Positions 1 to 11,786 of a stretch of DNA of 64,000 nucleotides are shown here, one piece after another (position 1 is the stretch's first letter; each line of letters opens with the position of its first letter). The notes beneath the pieces were generated by a model. The model was given only the letters and a program-made list of their open reading frames with translations, ran no database searches and had not been told where the DNA came from. The position numbers were made by a program, and so were the translations under genes. This DNA is from Halocaridina rubra (taxonomy: Eukaryota > Arthropoda > Malacostraca > Decapoda > Atyidae), in NCBI GenBank assembly GCA_037179515.1, contig JAXCGZ010017034.1, forward strand, positions 120,806 through 184,805, written 5' to 3'.

Positions 1-516
1 GTTAGTGCTCGGCTCAGAATGGGGTATCGGCCTTTATGGCAGGTCTCCCAGACTAGATATGCCACAGTACACCTCCTGTAAATTATGCGACCGTCCTAAT
101 GCTAACACTCTTGACCACTATTGTCTTCAGTGCCCCACAGTGAGAGATGTTTTACCACGAGGTCAGAACTTAATACAGATCTGCTCATTTTTACTTAATG
201 ATGACAACCTTGATGTTATTCTTGCTCGTTATCCTCACTTTGGTGGCCATTAATTATATTGAATTATACATATATTTTCTGTATGTTGCTGTATAATTCT
301 GTTTGTGCATTCTGCGTTTCTCTGAGCTTTACTTTTGCATATAATGTACTCTGTGCTGCCATACTGTGAGTTGTGTGTTAGTATGCAGCAATGTTTTATC
401 AATGTGTACACCTCCCTGTAAACTATGTTCAATTCTTGGTTTTGTATCCATTTGAAGCATTATTTGTATGAACTCATGTAATGTCTGACGCCTTGGCGCA
501 ATAAATTAATAAAATA
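1..516 (+). mobile_element. LINE 3' end (I/Jockey-group, RNase H-type family), copy 1
   Basis: The frame from base 5 to 253 is the last 80 or so residues of a LINE ORF2. It contains a cysteine-rich knuckle (C-x2-C-x9-H-x4-C) and ends in RYPHFGGH. About 265 bp of 3' UTR follow, ending in GCGCAATAAATTAATAAAAT. Two further copies of this family lie at 7.9-8.6 kb (+) and 62.6-64.0 kb (-); the last shows the RNase H domain that belongs upstream. This copy is cut by the window edge. Its 3' end runs into a short CTCTCTCTC tract. A two-base deletion relative to the copy at 8.15 kb (ACTAGATATG against ACTCTAGATATG) breaks the frame near base 53. Confidence 0.88.
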
Positions 517-529
517 AATAATCTCTCTC

Positions 530-1757
530 TCAAATGAAAATACTAAATTTACTGCGCAAGATTTTGTTCGTTATATCCAAAGTTCATTAAATGGGGTCCA
601 TTAAATCGAGGTTGGAGTTTACACACACATTCGCAAGACAACCCTTCCATTGCTTGGTTTGTCTTTATGTGCCAATGCACAACTGTACATACCTAAATGG
701 GTAAAAAATCTTTTCTGAATACAAACATAAGAATTAATTTTCCCATTTACTAAAGAATGATACATATCCTAACTGTAATTGTATAATACAGCATTTATAG
801 CATTTATAATCCAGAATACCCTATGTATTAGCATTTACTTAATAAAATATGTTAATGCAGCTTAAAACTATCACAAAATAACGTAATTATACAATAACAT
901 TTATTTCCAAACTTGAGACCCCTCCTGTATGATAAGACGTCAGGTAAAATAATCCTCGTTTTAGGTGTCACTATTAGTTCCCAATATGACGGTGGGCACA
1001 GTGTATGGCTGAAGTAATGAGGCTGGATTCCCTTCCTAGAACCCCACAGTGGTGTCAACTCCCTTGGCAAGCATTCAGTCACCGTGGTCCCCAAACATAA
1101 GGAATGAGGTAGCAAGGTTTCATTACTCCTTGGCAGTTCTTGTCTCTTTTATCAGTGGTACAGTATTTTGATAAGATCAAAGTATTCAAGTAAGGATGAT
1201 GAAGATAACAGTAATATTACATATAATTATGTTAATATAAATCTTATTTAAAACTAAACTATACTGTTTCTAGTATAGGAGGCTTCAACAGACTCAAGAG
1301 TAACAATAATATCTTCCATAACAAACACTTACATATTATCTATTTACATCTGCATCAGCTTTGCCTTTAACTTGACATATCAGTATATTTATTTGTGTAC
1401 ACCTGTATACATTATTTACATAAGTAAATTAAAAAAAAAATAGCATAAAGGAAAAAGGTAATGATAACAAGAAACAATGCCTTTAAATTATCTGGAAATA
1501 TCTTAATGCATTTTTTATAATACTTTCAGATGAAGGTTAACGATACATAAAAATCAGAATAACCAAAATGGAATTCATTTTCTGATTGTAGTAATGCAGT
1601 TTTTATCATGCTTTCAAACTAAGATTGCAAAATAATAATGGCATTCATTTTCTGAATGTTTTCCTACTGACCCTTCTTGATCCACTACAATATAAAAATC
1701 ATTATGTAATACTTATGTATGAGAGGAACAAATATCAATAATATAATATGTACAGTT
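530..1757. other. AT-rich flank, probable 3' UTR of the zinc-finger gene
   Basis: No credible coding frame is present. The stretch lies directly downstream of the zinc-finger stop codon on the minus strand, so it probably carries the 3' UTR. AATAAA-type signals occur on the minus strand near 1385-1392 (inside TGTACACAAATAAATATA) and near 896-902. I cannot tell which is used. No repeat family is recognised here. Confidence 0.35.
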
Positions 1758-3896
1758 TTACTGCGTGGAAAGAGAGCTTATTGGTGTAACAACGTGAATA
1801 GGATGCACTTGAATAACACCAGACTGCAGTTTAACAGAGTGTAACATATTACCTGACATATGAACTGCCTGAATGTGCCTCATGACTGGTTCACTCTCCT
1901 GTCGCCAAAAACCACATTCTTCACATCTAAATTCAATGGATCCTGGGACTTTATCAACACTTCCTGGCATCATTCCTATTGCCTGAGGAGCAGGAATCAT
2001 AGATGCCACGGAATTGGTAAAAGTGTCGTTGCTTGAAGATGTTGATGTATCTGTGGTGACAGCACATGATTGGTGTACTTGCAGGTGAGCTTCTAACTGA
2101 GCTGCTCCAGCTAAACAAGCACCACATTCACTACAGGCATAAGCTGGAGGAAAGTGAGCTGATATTACGATACTAGATGTAGAGATACCTGTGTTTGACG
2201 AAGATGCTGTGACTGCCACCGAACTAGGAGGATGAGGGTCCGAATCTTCTTCTAATGAGCCATCTTGAAAAACTTTTACAAAATAAAATGCTGTTGTGTG
2301 ATCTGGCCTTGTGAGAGTGACCTTGACTCGGTGTGATTGGCGAGGATGATTATTTAGCAGGTGTGGTATGAGATGATTTAATCTTCTGGAGCGTTCACCA
2401 CAATAAATGCATTCGACGCTGATCCTGCTATCGTGATCACCAATGTGACCATCTAGCGCAGAGGCAGATGCTAGTACATGGCCACATATCCAACACAAAA
2501 TTCCAGAACATACAGAATTTTGTTCATTTTCCACTACTAAAAGGTTGTGGGTATCCATGTGAGCTGTTATCTGCTGCTGACTGCATGAAGAATGGCAACA
2601 CACATTACACATATATTGCTTATCTTTGATTCTGTGTCGAATTAACTCAGCCTTAGATAGAAAGACTTCTTTGCAAGCTTCACAAGTGTGCTTTTGCACT
2701 CTTAATAAAGGGTCTTGACTACCTTTCTTTAATTTATGACCACGAGAATTCTTTTTTCCACAATCAAGAGTTTCTAAAACATGAATAAAGTTTGTGTTAT
2801 TAGTATTATGTATATTTTGTAAGTGATATAATATATGATTTTTAGTTGTTGCTTTGAATCCACAAAGAATACAGTCAAAGGTCTGTGGATTAGTCTTGTT
2901 TGGCTTAGTGTCAGGAATACTGGTGCCATTTTGATTTAATATACACTGAATGTCTGAACGAGTATTATTTGTTTTGTACAATATTGCCCCATATCCTAAA
3001 TTTACTGTTTCCACCATATAGGAGTCGGTATGCTTTCTCTGAATATGAATTTCTAAGTTCATGGGATCCACAAACTTAAGACCACAATCACCACAAATAT
3101 TCCATTTGTTCCCTGTAGCCAATCTATCAGGTTTATTATGTTTTGCAACTTTTGCTACAGTATCCACTCCTAATAATGGGACTTCCGGTATGGGTGTAAG
3201 AGGAGACATGACTGGCTGAGAATTTGTTTGAGAATTAGGTACTAAAGCAACAGGAGTAATCTGAGGAGTATGAAGCATAGCTGCAATATTGGGATGCATA
3301 TGAGCAACTGGAGGAGGAGGAGGAGGTGGTAGGTGTGATGGTTGAGGCTGTTGTCCATAATTCTGCACATGATGTAAAGCATCATGGTAGTATGCAACAG
3401 CTGCATTCTGTGGCTGTTGAGTTAAAGCCCTCTCTGACATTGGAACTCTATCTCCAGGATGATTAAGACGATCATTTTGGTGACCATATGTTTGCCGGTG
3501 TTGAGAATGATGATCTATTAATTCTGCCTTATCCTGGAACCATCTGTCACATTCGGCACAAGAGAAACCACCATTTTTTGCAATTTCAACCCATAGCTGT
3601 TGCTTTGTATGGTGTCGTCTCTCTATGTGGAGTTCAACATTGACTTTATCACAAAATTTAGCACCACACACATTACACTGATATGGCTTGTGTAGAATTG
3701 TTTGTTTTTTTCTATCTAAGCTTTCATTACCTGTACCTTTCCTTTTCTTGTTCTTTTTTGCCAAACGCTGCGCCAACTTCCGGCACAAAGCTCCCCGTTT
3801 GTGCTTTGTGAAGTGCGATGCTTCCCGAAAAAGTCTACCACACACTTCACAAGTGTAGGAGTCAGGATGTTTGTCCTTAGATGACTGTTCTAATAC
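1758..3896 (-). CDS. Multi-C2H2 zinc-finger protein, large terminal exon
   Basis: The open frame runs on to 3959 but begins there with TTG. I place the exon start at 3896 because tctttgcag precedes it in phase 0. Using residue numbers of the 733-aa frame from 3959, fingers start near C37 (C2HC), C95, C134, C289, C363, C426 (C2HC-like), C451, C489, C517, C609 and C679. Most have the C-x2-C-x12-H-x3/4-H spacing. A basic KKNKKRKG stretch at 68-75 could be a nuclear signal. Residues 160-285 form a Q/P-rich linker with a run of seven prolines. Ser/Thr-rich linkers lie near 580-600 and 635-650. Scattered fingers without TGEKP linkers suggest a DNA- or RNA-binding regulator, but I do not recognise the orthologue. 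The frame is intact over more than 2.1 kb, unlike everything else here. Confidence 0.85.
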   Translation of the reverse strand, partial: VLEQSSKDKHPDSYTCEVCGRLFREASHFTKHKRGALCRKLAQRLAKKNKKRKGTGNESLDRKKQTILHKPYQCNVCGAKFCDKVNVELHIERRHHTKQQLWVEIAKNGGFSCAECDRWFQDKAELIDHHSQHRQTYGHQNDRLNHPGDRVPMSERALTQQPQNAAVAYYHDALHHVQNYGQQPQPSHLPPPPPPPVAHMHPNIAAMLHTPQITPVALVPNSQTNSQPVMSPLTPIPEVPLLGVDTVAKVAKHNKPDRLATGNKWNICGDCGLKFVDPMNLEIHIQRKHTDSYMVETVNLGYGAILYKTNNTRSDIQCILNQNGTSIPDTKPNKTNPQTFDCILCGFKATTKNHILYHLQNIHNTNNTNFIHVLETLDCGKKNSRGHKLKKGSQDPLLRVQKHTCEACKEVFLSKAELIRHRIKDKQYMCNVCCHSSCSQQQITAHMDTHNLLVVENEQNSVCSGILCWICGHVLASASALDGHIGDHDSRISVECIYCGERSRRLNHLIPHLLNNHPRQSHRVKVTLTRPDHTTAFYFVKVFQDGSLEEDSDPHPPSSVAVTASSSNTGISTSSIVISAHFPPAYACSECGACLAGAAQLEAHLQVHQSCAVTTDTSTSSSNDTFTNSVASMIPAPQAIGMMPGSVDKVPGSIEFRCEECGFWRQESEPVMRHIQAVHMSGNMLHSVKLQSGVIQVHPIHVVTPISSLSTQ

Positions 3897-3930
3897 CTGC
3901 AAAGACTTGGCATCAACAAAAGTACTTCCA

Positions 3931-4571
3931 AAGCCATAAAGAATTTTCATATAACACAAACATATATACAGTAATCAAGACTTTTGAGAGACTTTATTCC
4001 AATCTATGCAAGAAATAAAGACAGTGAAAATATAAAAGCAATGTATTCCAGCTTCCTGAAAAGAGACTATAATTAAAAATTTATTATAAGAAAATTTTTT
4101 AATACACCTTTAAATTATATATTTCAAAAATCTCCAACTGTTTATCGGTATATCTATCTTTTTTATACTACAAAGCATCAGCCATTTTCTTAAAATTTAT
4201 TTTGTTTGTGTTATTCTTTATGAGTGTGACACTGAGATGGGCTAAGGATATTGCCCTCATTGGGCCCAAATACCAAGAAGCCATAAACAATTTTCATATA
4301 ACACAAGAAATAAAGACAATGAAAATATAAAAGCAATGTATTCCAGCTTCCTGAAAAGAGACTATAATTAAAAATGTATTATAAGAAAATTTTTTAATAC
4401 ACCTTCAAATTATATATTTTAAAAATCTCCAATTGTATATCAGTATATCTATCTTTTTTATATTACAAAGCATAAGCCATTTTCTTAAATTTATTTTGTT
4501 TGTGTTATTCTTTATGAGTGTGACACCGAGATGGGCTAAGGATATTGCCTTCATTGGGCCCAATACCAAGA
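3931..4571. repeat. Tandem duplication inside the zinc-finger intron
   Basis: About 265 bp starting AGAAATAAAGACAGTGAAAA at 4011 recur at 4306 with few changes. The copy also carries a piece of the zone next to the big exon: CCATAAA.AATTTTCATATAACACA is at 3934 and again at 4281. About 50 bp (3960-4010) are missing from the second unit. Each unit contains, on the minus strand, a retroelement-like 3' end (GGGCCCAATGA...CTCGGTGTCACAC) related to the tail of the LINE at 57.0-57.1 kb. A local duplication of an old retroelement end is the simplest reading. Confidence 0.8.
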
Positions 4572-4785
4572 AAACATTGAGAGAAAATAAGTAGCAGCTT
4601 AATGACATGATTGAAATACTAGAATGATAAACAAAATGAAACAGCCAGGCTGAGAGAAAAGTTGTCATTACATTTTCTAAAAACAATAACCTAAAAATCC
4701 GCGCACACCTGAATTATATAAGCAATAAATCCCTGAACATATTCCCTTTTTAGATTATAAATGACATACGATATGTATAGTATCA

Positions 4786-5118
4786 TTACTCCTAAAAACA
4801 GTACTTTCCTAAATGTACATGTGTTACTTAATCATAACCTTGATCATAGAGTAGCTGATGCATGGAACAGGCTTCCTAGTAGGATAGTAAATGCCAATAC
4901 CTTAGACACCTTCAAATGTAGATTAGATAGACATATGACAGGTAGGGTGGGTATGAATAGGTTAGTGCTTATTAGAAAAATCATAAAAAGAAAAATAGAA
5001 TAAATATGTAGAATAGAATAGGTTAGACATGCTGAAAATACCATTCAAAAATGGAGCTGCCTCGTGTGTGCCAGTAGGCATGTTGCAGTGTCCTCTATTC
5101 TTATGTTCTTATGAAACG
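4786..5118 (+). mobile_element. CR1-like LINE, C-terminal and 3' end fragment
   Basis: The frame around 4837-5003 reads DHRVADAWNRLPSRIVNANTLDTFKCRLDRHM in pieces, the typical last segment of CR1-like ORF2 proteins. A 3' UTR follows and ends in repeated TTCTTATG, a short tail repeat. Related tails occur at 15.24-15.57 kb (+), 42.94-43.20 kb (+) and 48.04-48.69 kb (-). It lies inside the zinc-finger intron and is antisense to the gene. Confidence 0.75.
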
Positions 5119-6458
5119 GGAAAAATAAAGCTACGTAGTATTGCTCAAAACTCTGACATGATATTTCGCGTACAGTCTGTGGTACTAAATAAACAAGGAG
5201 TAACAATAATGCTATATAATTTAATAGAATGTACCAAGTACTTCTAATTTCATATTAGCAGTGATGTAATATTGTACAACTCTTCAATAGCTAGGGTCTT
5301 CAGTTCACCTCCCCAAGGTAGCATATACTGTATAGCTCTTCACTGTCACAGATATTTGGGGGCTGGATTGGGGCAAAAAGGGAAGGCGTAATGACATCTC
5401 TCAAATGATAGCCCCTCTCAATCAACTGACTCAGTAAGTACACCATTACCAGCATGGCATCAACAATAAATATAATTATTATAAGATAGGGGTTCAATAA
5501 AGGTAAAATATACACTCTGCAAGCTCTCAAAAAAAAATATCCTAAAAAGAGGAACTGACTTCCACCACGTGCCAGTAAAGAAGGATAGGAACACTACCAG
5601 AGACAGAGAGATGAAGTTAGGCTAAAAACAGCTGGCCAAAGTAAGGCCTGTAAACAGAGATAAACATGGAACATCAAAAAGAAATAAACTCCAGTCATCA
5701 AAATTCAAAACCTACACAAAGAAAACAAGCAAAGCCCAAGGAGTACTCCAAGATCAGACATATGAAGAGCTACATCACAGGAGATAAAAACAGATGATGG
5801 ATGACTTGAAATGGCTTTTATCCACAAAGTAGGGATATCCAGTATCAATATAATTTGAAAGAATATTCATAAGCATACAACACCAAGAAAAACACTGAAA
5901 GGTGGGCTATAACCACTCTGCAATGGGCAGAAAAATCGTCTAACCTTGATATAAATAAACAACAGTGGACAAATATGCTGTTCAAATGTTCCAAGCCAAG
6001 GGCAATGAACACGGCCAAATTAGCCTAATGCATTATAAGGAAATCTTGCTACAGCACAAAGGAAAGAGTGGACAAGGGAGTCACTACAAACAAAAACATG
6101 GAGAATGAGACATCCAAACTATGCAATTATAAAACCAGATGACAGTCTAAACAAGTACAAGAAAAGACCCAGTAAAGCCAAGAAAGGAAGAAAAAACTGT
6201 AATGAAAGAAAATTATGTATCATTGGAAAACTAGATAATTATATCATGCCCATATTGTACAAAAACAAGAAACAAAAATTTGCTATTAATACTGAATAGA
6301 TATTTCTCACACTTTCAAGAGTAGTAGAACCCATTGCCAATATTGAATGAAGTTTTAGTTGACTTCTAATAATTACTGATAAATGTTCAAGAGAAGTATT
6401 TATAGTAAAATATGTCTAAATAAAAGTGTAATTGTACAGCTTTGTTGTACAATCTCAC
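5119..6458. other. Intron sequence without recognised content
   Basis: This A-rich stretch lies between the LINE tail and the 129-bp exon. Short open frames (for example 6105-6299, Lys-rich) look like products of adenine-rich composition. No splice-bounded exon, repeat family or RNA gene is recognised. Confidence 0.4.
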
Positions 6459-6587
6459 CTGCATGATCTCTGGTGAAGATGTTCCAGCAGATCTTGGAGA
6501 AAGCTGTGATGCATGAGTTGCAGGAGACACAGAACTGCTTCCATAAAATAGTTCAACTAATTCATACGGTTCAACACGGCCATCAGC
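6459..6587 (-). CDS. Internal exon of the zinc-finger gene
   Basis: On the minus strand ttgattgcag precedes GCTGATGGCCGTG, and ATCATGCAG is followed by gtgagat, a near-consensus donor. The exon is 129 bp, exactly 43 codons, open in phase 0 (ADGRVEPYELVELF to SSPEIMQ). It begins and ends on codon boundaries, matching the phase-0 acceptor at 3896, so the two join without a frame change. Ser/Pro-rich composition resembles the linkers of the large exon. No domain is recognised. Evidence is splice signals, phase and strand; no transcript was available. Confidence 0.65.
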
Positions 6588-7704
<1,117 letters not shown>

Positions 7705-7705
7705 T

Positions 7706-7770
7706 TATTATTATTATTATTAATTATTATTATTATTATTACTATTATTATTATTATTATTATTATTATT
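7706..7770. repeat. (TTA)n microsatellite
   Basis: A nearly pure TTA/ATT run between the MITE and the tRNA-like SINE head. The poly-N and poly-Y translations here are artefacts. Confidence 0.95.
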
Positions 7771-7905
7771 GTAGTCGCCGTGGCTCAACCGGTAGCGTCC
7801 GCGATTCTGAGGCGTCTGGTCGAGGGTTCGCGCCCCGTCACGGTCTGAGGTTAGCAAGGGCATGCACTCAGGGTAAGGATTACATCTGCCAAAACAACTG
7901 TGGAC
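7771..7905 (+). mobile_element. tRNA-derived SINE head fused to a LINE tail
   Basis: The first 75 bases carry Pol III promoter-like boxes: TGGCTCAACCGG (box A type) and GGGTTCGCGCCCC (box B type) about 30 bp apart. A 6-bp acceptor-like pairing (GCCGTG with CACGGT, one G-U) can be drawn. About 55 bp of unrelated body follow, ending near GTGGACGCTGTGCATGCTG. There the sequence switches to the coding region of the LINE copy at 7906. It is not a functional tRNA: the anticodon arm is poor and there is no terminator directly after it. Confidence 0.6.
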
Positions 7906-8622
7906 GCTGTGCATGCTGTGGACGCTGAGCCCTCCCTCCGATGCCTACGTAACATCATCTACTCAGCTGGGTTTGCCATGACGGTCCAGCGCAGGGACAC
8001 GGAAAGGGCCAACAGTGTGTCCATACAGCACCATGATCACTTTCTTCACAGTCGCTACAAGTATCACAGACGCGGGTTAATGGTGCGGAAAAACAATGTA
8101 GTTAGTGCTCGGCTCAGAATGGGGTATCGGCCTTTATGGCAGGTCTCCCAGACTCTAGATATGCCACAGTACACCTCCTGTAAATTATGCGACCGTCCTA
8201 ATGCTAACACTCTTGACCCCTATTGTCTTCAGTGCCCCACAGTGAGAGATGTTTTACCACGAGGTCAGAACTTAATACAGATCTGCTCATTTTTACTTAA
8301 TGATGACAACCTTGATGTTATGCTTGCTCGTTATCCTCACTTTGGTGGCCATTAATTATATTGAATTATACATATATTTTCTGTATGTTGCTGTATAATT
8401 TTGTTTGTGCATTCTGCGTTTCTCTGAGCTTTACTTTTGCATATAATGTACTCTGTGCTGCCATACTGTGAGTTGTGTGTTAGTATGCAGCAATGTTTTA
8501 TCAATGTGTACACCTCCCTGTAAACTATGTTCAATTCTTGGTTTTGTATCCATTTGAAGCATTATTTGTATGAACTCATGTAATGTCTGACGCCTTGGCG
8601 CAATAAATTAATGAAATAAATA
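7906..8622 (+). mobile_element. LINE 3' end (same family as 1-516), copy 2
   Basis: From GCATGCTGTGGACGCTGAGC on, this copy matches the LINE at 62.6-64.0 kb (antisense there) through the end of ORF2 and the 3' UTR. The frame is open to the stop at 8353-8355 and includes the cysteine-rich knuckle, but the usual knuckle histidine codon CAC has become CCC (Pro), so the zinc site is damaged. The tail is GAAATAAATAATAATAATAA, a TAA repeat rather than the TC repeat of copies 1 and 3. It follows the tRNA-like head with no recognisable gap, so head and tail may have moved as one unit. Confidence 0.85.
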
Positions 8623-8630
8623 ATAATAAT

Positions 8631-8722
8631 AAGTCCTTCGCAAGAAGGCAACCGTCCTAGCCCTTGGTAGAAAAGGGAGTCCGTGACGTAAAACCGAAAC
8701 ATTATTATTATTATTATTATTA
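8631..8722. repeat. Compact double-hairpin segment with (ATT)n tail
   Basis: Directly after the LINE tail are two perfect stem-loops: CCTTC-GCAA-GAAGG with a GNRA tetraloop, and CCCTT-GGTAGAA-AAGGG. GTCCGTGACGTAAAACCGAAAC and an ATT repeat follow. The arrangement resembles the structured 3' end of a short retroelement. I do not recognise the family. Confidence 0.4.
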
Positions 8723-8805
8723 TCCAATAATTACTTAATAGACATTGTTTCCTGAACTTAGGCCAAAGTTTTAACAAAGACTGGTTGGTAAGAAGTTGCC
8801 TGAAT

Positions 8806-8810
<5 letters not shown>

Positions 8811-8881
<71 letters not shown>

Positions 8882-8973
8882 ACACACACATCATATGTAT
8901 TATTGTTATTATTTTTGTTACTGTATTATTATAATAATAATAATAATTATTATTATTATTATTATTATTATTA
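8811..8973. repeat. (TC)n then (CA)n and (TAA)/(ATT)n microsatellites
   Basis: A TC run (about 8811-8876) passes into a short CACACA run, then after about 40 bp into TAA/ATT repeats to 8973. More ATT repeats lie at 9065-9110. Nothing coding. Confidence 0.95.
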
Positions 8974-9189
8974 TAAACATTATCAACTTTGTTGTTGTAA
9001 GACATTGAACTGACACCAACAAAAAGAAATTTTCATTCACCCTCTCTCTCTCTTTCTCTGTCTTACATATTATAATTATTATTATTATCATTATTATTAT
9101 AATTATTATTAGTGTCGTTGTTAAGAAACGTTAGCACAAATAACTACTCATCTCTCTCTGTAGGATTTTGATTATGGTATATTTTAATC

Positions 9190-10925
9190 ATAGAGAGATA
9201 GGATAAATCTTGACCCACACAGTGGGGAGGACTCATTCAGGGCAAGATTCCAAGATTACGTACAAGGGAATTTCCTACAACATGTACTGGAACCAACAAG
9301 GGCCAGGGTTGGGGATGAGCCTTCGCTGCTTGATCTAGTATTCAAAGATAATGTGTTGGATATTGAAAAACTTGAGTATGATCCACCAATTGGAAAGAGT
9401 GACCACTGTGTGTTGTACATGGAGTAGTATATCATCGAAGATGTTCTGCCTGAAAGTAGAGGCACTGAGGACACGAGGAGGAACTATCTGAAAGAAGATT
9501 ACATCTGAATTAATGAGCTTTTTGCAGTTATTAACTTGAGGACTTTGTTTAATAACAAATATGTACAGGAAATGTACGATATCTTTTTTGAGGAATATGG
9601 GAAGATAGTAGATTATTGCATACCTTCCACCAAAATAGGAGTTTTTCAAGCCAGAGATATATGGTTCAACAATGAGTGTAAGAAAGCTAAGGAGAAGAGA
9701 GACAAATGCTGGAAAAGGCAAAGGAGGGGAAAAAGCATAAATGTCTAGCAGACGTATAAAAGAGCAAAAATTATTACCTAAGTAAAAGAAGAGAGGCAGA
9801 CACACACTACGAAAGGGATATCACCAGGACGGCTAAAGAAACTCCCAAACTTTTCCACAGCTTTATCAGAAGAAAACTGAAGGTCAAAGAACAGGTTTTA
9901 ATGCAACAGAGAGCGGATGAAAGCATCACTGTCAAGGATGAAGAGATCTGCGAAGAAATGAATATAGGGTTTCAATCAGTATTTACAGCAAAAAATACCC
10001 CACCCTCTCAGATTGCATAGATAGGAGCTCATGGGTCGATATTGGAGAACATCATCCTTTCAGCCAAAGAGGTATGAAAAGCGCTGATGGAGTTAGATGC
10101 CCATAAAGCTACAGGTCCTGATGATGTATCCCCTCATGTACTTAAGATATGCGCTATGTCAATATCAGTGGCACTATGTATCATATTTGAAAAGTCACTG
10201 GAATCATGGGAGATTCCAAGATGATGGAAACAAGAGAACGTGATACCTATCTTAAAAAAGGGAGGAGGGATACAGATCTAAACTACTAACCTGTTTCTTT
10301 GACCAGCATAGTTTACATAGTTATGGAGAAACTACTGAGAAAACACATCTCTCTTCACTTGGAATTCTTCAACATTTTGTCAGTGAGACAACATGGCTTC
10401 AGAGAAGGTAGATCAACAGTAACAAACTTATTAAAATTTTATGAGGTAAGCCAAATCTTACAGGAAGGAGAAGGCTGGGCAGATTGCATATTCCTAGACT
10501 TCCAGAAGGCATTTGAAACAGTTCCACACGAGAGACTTATTAAGAAGCTGCAAGCAATGGCGAGAAAAAGTGGAAATGTCTTGGAATGGATAAAAACTTA
10601 CTTATAAAGGAAGGGAACAGAGGGTTAGAGTAAGACACTCAGTGTCTGAATGGAGAAAAGTTAGTAATGGAGTTCCACAGGGTTCAGTTTTAGGGCAAAT
10701 TTTATTCCTCGTATATGTAAATGACTTACCAGAGTCTGTATTTTCATTCATGCATATGTTCGCAGATGATGCAATGATTGTGAAGAAAGATACGAGAACA
10801 ATGGTAGAGAACTTTAGGAAGACCTAAATAGTCTGCATGAGCGATCAGAAAAGTGGCTAATGAAATTCAATGCTTCAGAATGTAAGGGAATAAGAATGGG
10901 TACAGGTGCAAGTAGGAACACCTAA
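9190..10925 (+). mobile_element. CR1-like LINE fragment: endonuclease end to reverse transcriptase
   Basis: Broken frames give, in order: the C-terminal end of an APE-type endonuclease (LDPHSGEDSFRARFQDYV, then IGKSDHCVLYM with the conserved SDH), a linker with a basic stretch (9536-9748), RT fingers around 10110-10260, RT motif A (FLDFQKAFE at about 10490) and RT motif C (FADDA at about 10760). It ends after EKWLMKFNASE at about 10920. Stops and frameshifts (for example at 10604) make it a pseudogene. The minus-strand LINE at 23.6-25.3 kb is the same or a close family. The region beyond the palm is missing, replaced by the repeat at 10937. Confidence 0.82.
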
Positions 10926-10936
10926 AAAAGAACAAA

Positions 10937-11169
10937 AAAAAATTTATTTTTCTTTTTTAAAGATGATTGTGACACCAGGACGGGCCAAAAAATGATAAAA
11001 TAAAACAGCCTTTATCAGGCTGTAAAGAGAGACAGAGATGGAGAGAGTAATGACCTGTCAGATGTGAAAGGATTATAAAGATGTGTAATGAATATCCAGT
11101 CCTCTCCTGGGTTTTAATAAACCTCAGCATTACTTTCATGATGTCTATTCCAAAAATTCTCCGTGGATC

Positions 11170-11207
<38 letters not shown>

Positions 11208-11256
11208 GGCGACAATAATTTTCCTATGATGATGATTGTGGAGATTATTATTTTTA

Positions 11257-11299
<43 letters not shown>

Positions 11300-11430
11300 G
11301 GGCTCATCATTGTTTGTACGTCTGTTGGTTTATTTACTTTAATGACTGTGTACAGTGCCCCTCCCTAGTTGGCTGGGACAAAGAGAGTGTGGGGGTTGGG
11401 TAGAATAGAATGTTAGAGAGAGAGAGAGAG
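10937..11430 (-). repeat. Composite GTGTCAC-tailed repeat cassette (minus orientation)
   Basis: Read on the minus strand the cassette ends in GGCCCGTCCTGGTGTCACAA plus an A-rich tail, like a retroelement 3' end. Upstream are two single-copy blocks separated by TAA repeats: one with CCACAATCATCATC and one with CCCAACCCCCACACTCTCTT. The same blocks in the same order recur at 49.8-50.26 kb, with the TAA tracts in the same positions. Other partial copies are at 16.6, 18.8, 43.7, 47.1, 49.3 and 54.5 kb. A partial inverted copy faces it at 11506-11785. No protein is encoded. Confidence 0.8.
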
Positions 11431-11501
11431 AGAAAATAAACTTCCCTCCATTTTAAATTCACTCTCTGTCTTCATTTCCTGATGGAACTTTAAAAGGATG
11501 C

Positions 11502-11505
<4 letters not shown>

Positions 11506-11579
<74 letters not shown>

Positions 11580-11785
11580 TTCTAATCTACCCAACCCCCA
11601 CACTCTCTTTGTCCCAGCCAATTAGGGAGGGGCACTGTACACAGCTATTAAAGTAAATAAACTAACAGACGTACAAACAATGATGAGCCCTTAATGATAA
11701 TAATAATAATAATAATAATAATCTCCACAATCATCATCAAAGGAAAATTATTGTTGCTAATAATAATAATAATAATAATAATAAT
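11506..11785 (+). repeat. (TC)n and inverted partner of the cassette
   Basis: A long TC run (11506-11576) is followed by the same blocks as 11180-11430 but on the opposite strand (CCCAACCCCCACACTCTCTT, then CAATGATGAGCCCTTAA, TAA repeats, then CTCCACAATCATCATC). Together with the left arm this is an imperfect palindrome with arms of about 250 bp around a spacer of about 75 bp between the GA and TC tracts. Confidence 0.8.
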
Positions 11786-11786
11786 C

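Noticed and set aside
7771..7845. Possible functional tRNA gene
   Set aside because: Box A and box B fit but the anticodon arm does not fold well and the sequence runs into LINE DNA; a tRNA-derived SINE head fits better.
8680..8705. Hammerhead ribozyme core suggested by CGAAAC
   Set aside because: The required CTGANGA partner is not in the right order or distance.
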